DNA of 9,386 bases from assembly GCA_004556875.1 (NCBI GenBank), contig SFFP01000061.1, positions 1-9,386 of the forward strand, in the 5' to 3' direction. How positions within the stretch are numbered: the first letter of the stretch is position 1; each line of letters opens with the position of its first letter. This stretch comes from Ruminococcus flavefaciens. Its GTDB lineage: Bacteria; Bacillota_A; Clostridia; Oscillospirales; Ruminococcaceae. A program made the translations under genes and the position numbers. The notes beneath the pieces are model-generated. The model ran no database searches, was not told where the DNA came from, and was given only the letters and a program-made list of their open reading frames with translations. Of this stretch, positions 8,801-9,386 are shown in pieces.

Positions 8801-8837
8801 AGACAATTTTGTTAAGAATAACGTAAGTTTTATTTAA
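5817..8837 (+). CDS. HerA/DUF87-type P-loop ATPase with Ser-rich linker (1006 aa)
   Basis: The ATG at 5817 follows AAGGAG (5803-5808) by 8 bases and lies 41 bases after paralog B. Residues 1-205 form an unrecognised alpha/beta domain with a strand pair around FLYLIVGDAKGVKFYYG (71-87). Residues 211-326 are a serine-rich linker. Residues about 327-500 are a second folded region leading into the motor. The motor carries Walker A GVTGSGKTT (518-526), the segment VIEPAKTEYR (541-550), Walker B IILVEESH (751-758), a sensor-like LIIVDQIPNKL (793-803), and an Arg818 in HRLFAQDDKEAV that could be the arginine finger. This order fits HerA/FtsK-superfamily ring ATPases. The last 140 residues are helical. 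In this superfamily such motors translocate DNA or drive transfer at membranes; the substrate here is not evident. No nuclease (NurA-like) gene and no membrane span within the protein are seen. Position in the operon suggests it works with the Hsp70-like pair. A conjugative VirB4-like role is possible, but no other transfer genes are present. Confidence 0.9.
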   Translation: MDNDVKILDVLNQSHKYYFSNSRLGLGSSQDITERDIVLYRIDEITFEEEAPRKEALENVLSSVRIPGVNFLYLIVGDAKGVKFYYGLSKNPSEAINDDLLLSDIGRNVLMASIKGNFRGCKVQEVNPEEAEPVLNKVRHMKYASRIEGVAGTIKDNEEFQSVDRLVDVMQGEEFCLLLVAKALQPDSICELEQTLQEAYTTVSPLAKYSLQEGSSEGKSKSQSWTKGENSSSSVSHSKSTGENKGWSKGVSTNNSVSTTTSSSSGGSSSSTSSSKQSSTGGGESKGESGGTNSSSSDSTSSTKGDSHSVSDQEGTNSSTSKTYSREYLNKKAGEWIKYCDEVIFPRLDYGKGKGIFLSAIYVLTKNKPALIKLENTALALYSGKQGNKVPLRSNKLDASDRAAVKNYQLPRGHFAKAISEEEKLARAMLSQPVDCSRDFALCNWITTNELSMLAGLPQKEVIGMRLREEVEFGLNYTEPEQEDCIYLGNLVQNGNEVERTPIYLDKDVLDKHIFIAGVTGSGKTTTCHKILLQSKLPFLVIEPAKTEYRILRNNPACKDLLVFTLGNEKAAPFRLNPFEFLPHENITSHVDMIKASIEAAFDMEAAIPQLIETILYKCYEDYGWDITTNKNSKYADPFADGVFAFPTMGDLLNNIEKVVKEQGFDERLKNDYIGSIRARLQSLVIGSKGLMLNTRRSINFADLLDRKVVLELEGIKNGNEKALIMGFVLAAFNEAVKARYLHDKKAHAHIILVEESHRLLSKYMPGDSQNKKQGVETFSDMLAEIRKYGEGLIIVDQIPNKLAPDVLKNTNTKIVHRLFAQDDKEAVGNTMALKEEQKEFLSNLNAGRAIMFSDNYGQALQVQIKADTSTENAPLADEELTCAAFDYYQRCVFKNVKINAQNLTPEQKVKAVELLCNDNGIPANIMRRVNEHKDAWNEYYATMLRSVVEDKIISLADIVAWGLAAVDHAQKDDNNIKQAFAEYFTAYMQGEKAEDNFVKNNVSFI
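6447..6794 (+). other. Segment coding a Ser-rich low-complexity linker
   Basis: Codons 211-326 of the HerA-like ATPase encode about 45 serines in 116 residues; most of the rest are Thr, Gly, Lys, Asn and Glu. Few hydrophobic residues occur, so the stretch should be disordered. Serine codons are mixed: residues 231-234 use TCC, AGC, TCG and TCA in turn. The DNA is therefore not a simple expanded repeat, and the composition seems to be kept at protein level. It separates the N-terminal domain from the motor half and probably acts as a flexible tether or a phosphorylatable or condensing region. Confidence 0.85.
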
Positions 8838-8841
8838 GAAT

Positions 8842-8847
8842 AGGAGG
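8842..8847 (+). promoter_or_regulatory. AGGAGG ribosome site of the last gene
   Basis: A perfect AGGAGG lies 10 bases before the ATG at 8858, starting 5 bases after the stop codon of the HerA-like gene. It is what supports 8858 as the start of the truncated fourth gene and suggests efficient, coupled translation. Confidence 0.75.
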
Positions 8848-8857
8848 ATTTATTATC

Positions 8858-9386
8858 ATGGGTATTTGGGGCGCTATATGTTCAGTCGCTAGTTCGGTAT
8901 GCTCGGCAGTGAGCAGTTTGTGCAGTGGTATAGGTGGTGCAGTTATGAGAGGAGTTAGTGCTTTAGCTCCTACTCTTGCTCCCCATATTTTGGTATTTGT
9001 GGCAGTAGTTTCCATTTTAGCAGAGTTGTTTACAGACAAACCTAAAGAGGAAAAGCCGGAAGAAATTGGTATGAAGGCAGAGCAGGCAGATAAAAAACCG
9101 GAGGATTTTGATTCCGTCAGTGATTATCTTGAATATCTGCGTAACGAGGTAAAACTGGACCCTGCTAAGGTGGAGAAGCTTACTCCAGAAGAGAGACAGA
9201 AATATCAGCTGGTCGGCTTAGGCCTGTATATCAAGGATATTGAAGAGAAGAGTGGTTTGAAGCTGGATCCGGATTTCGTTAAGGCAATCCCTAATCTTAA
9301 GAATCAGGGATATGAAGCAGCGGACATTGCTAATCTGATGCAGAGCATGAAAAAAAATGGTGTGACGGATATGAAGCAGTATGTAG
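8858..9386 (+). CDS. Probable membrane-anchored small protein, 3' end outside window
   Basis: The frame is open from the ATG at 8858 to the right edge (176 complete codons, no stop), 20 bases after the HerA-like gene and behind AGGAGG. The N-terminus, MGIWGAICSVASSVCSAVSS, continues LCSGIGGAV and is made of small residues, with Cys at 8, 15 and 22 at exact seven-residue spacing, each followed by Ser. That would place the cysteines on one face of a helix. A hydrophobic stretch at about 33-58 (PHILVFVAVVSILAELF in its second half) is a likely membrane segment. From about residue 60 the protein is charged (KPKEEKPEE) and then predicted helical, with DYLEYLRNEVKLDPAKVEKL and a later DIANLMQSMKKNGV. 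There is no typical cleavable signal peptide. I do not recognise the family. Membrane anchor or membrane-acting effector of the operon are the inferences; the missing C-terminus may hold the defining domain. Confidence 0.75.
   Translation, partial: MGIWGAICSVASSVCSAVSSLCSGIGGAVMRGVSALAPTLAPHILVFVAVVSILAELFTDKPKEEKPEEIGMKAEQADKKPEDFDSVSDYLEYLRNEVKLDPAKVEKLTPEERQKYQLVGLGLYIKDIEEKSGLKLDPDFVKAIPNLKNQGYEAADIANLMQSMKKNGVTDMKQYV

Noticed and set aside
8830..9039. Antisense frame of 69 codons opposite the last gene
   Set aside because: The + strand frame has a perfect AGGAGG, runs open to the window edge and encodes a plausible membrane segment followed by a charged helical region.

Overview
The window holds four consecutive genes, all on the + strand and closely spaced (gaps of 43, 41 and 20 bases). 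They read as part of one operon. Both ends are cut: the first gene is already open at base 1 and the last runs off the right edge. There are no tRNA, rRNA, CRISPR, insertion-sequence or phage structural features. The AAGGAG/AGGAGG ribosome sites, intermediate GC and codon style suggest a Firmicutes-type bacterium. A Negativicutes anaerobe of gut or rumen would fit, but the window has no phylogenetic marker, so that is a weak guess.

Layout: (1) 1-2687, the 3' part of a large actin/Hsp70-fold ATPase. (2) 2731-5775, a full-length paralog of it (1014 aa). (3) 5817-8837, a HerA/DUF87-type P-loop ATPase (1006 aa) whose N-terminal domain is joined to the motor by a serine-rich low-complexity linker of about 115 residues. 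(4) 8858 to the right edge, a small-residue and cysteine-patterned, probably membrane-anchored protein followed by a charged helical tail. It is truncated by the window.

The two Hsp70-like proteins keep the nucleotide-binding motifs and the residues equivalent to the catalytic Lys, Glu and Asp of DnaK. Their layout is not DnaK-like: in the full-length paralog about 360 residues precede the ATPase, and about 135 residues of unrecognised domain follow it, with no recognisable DnaK substrate-binding domain. The segment before the ATPase is AT-rich and divergent between the paralogs, whereas the ATPase core is GC-richer and nearly identical at DNA level in blocks.

Working model (inference): the paired Hsp70-like ATPases act as nucleotide-switched sensors or assembly factors with variable N-terminal modules. 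The HerA-like ring ATPase supplies force, on DNA or a polymer, possibly at the membrane, and the small membrane protein is an anchor or effector. I do not recognise this as a named system. It is a plausible candidate for an undescribed conflict, defence or envelope-associated machine.
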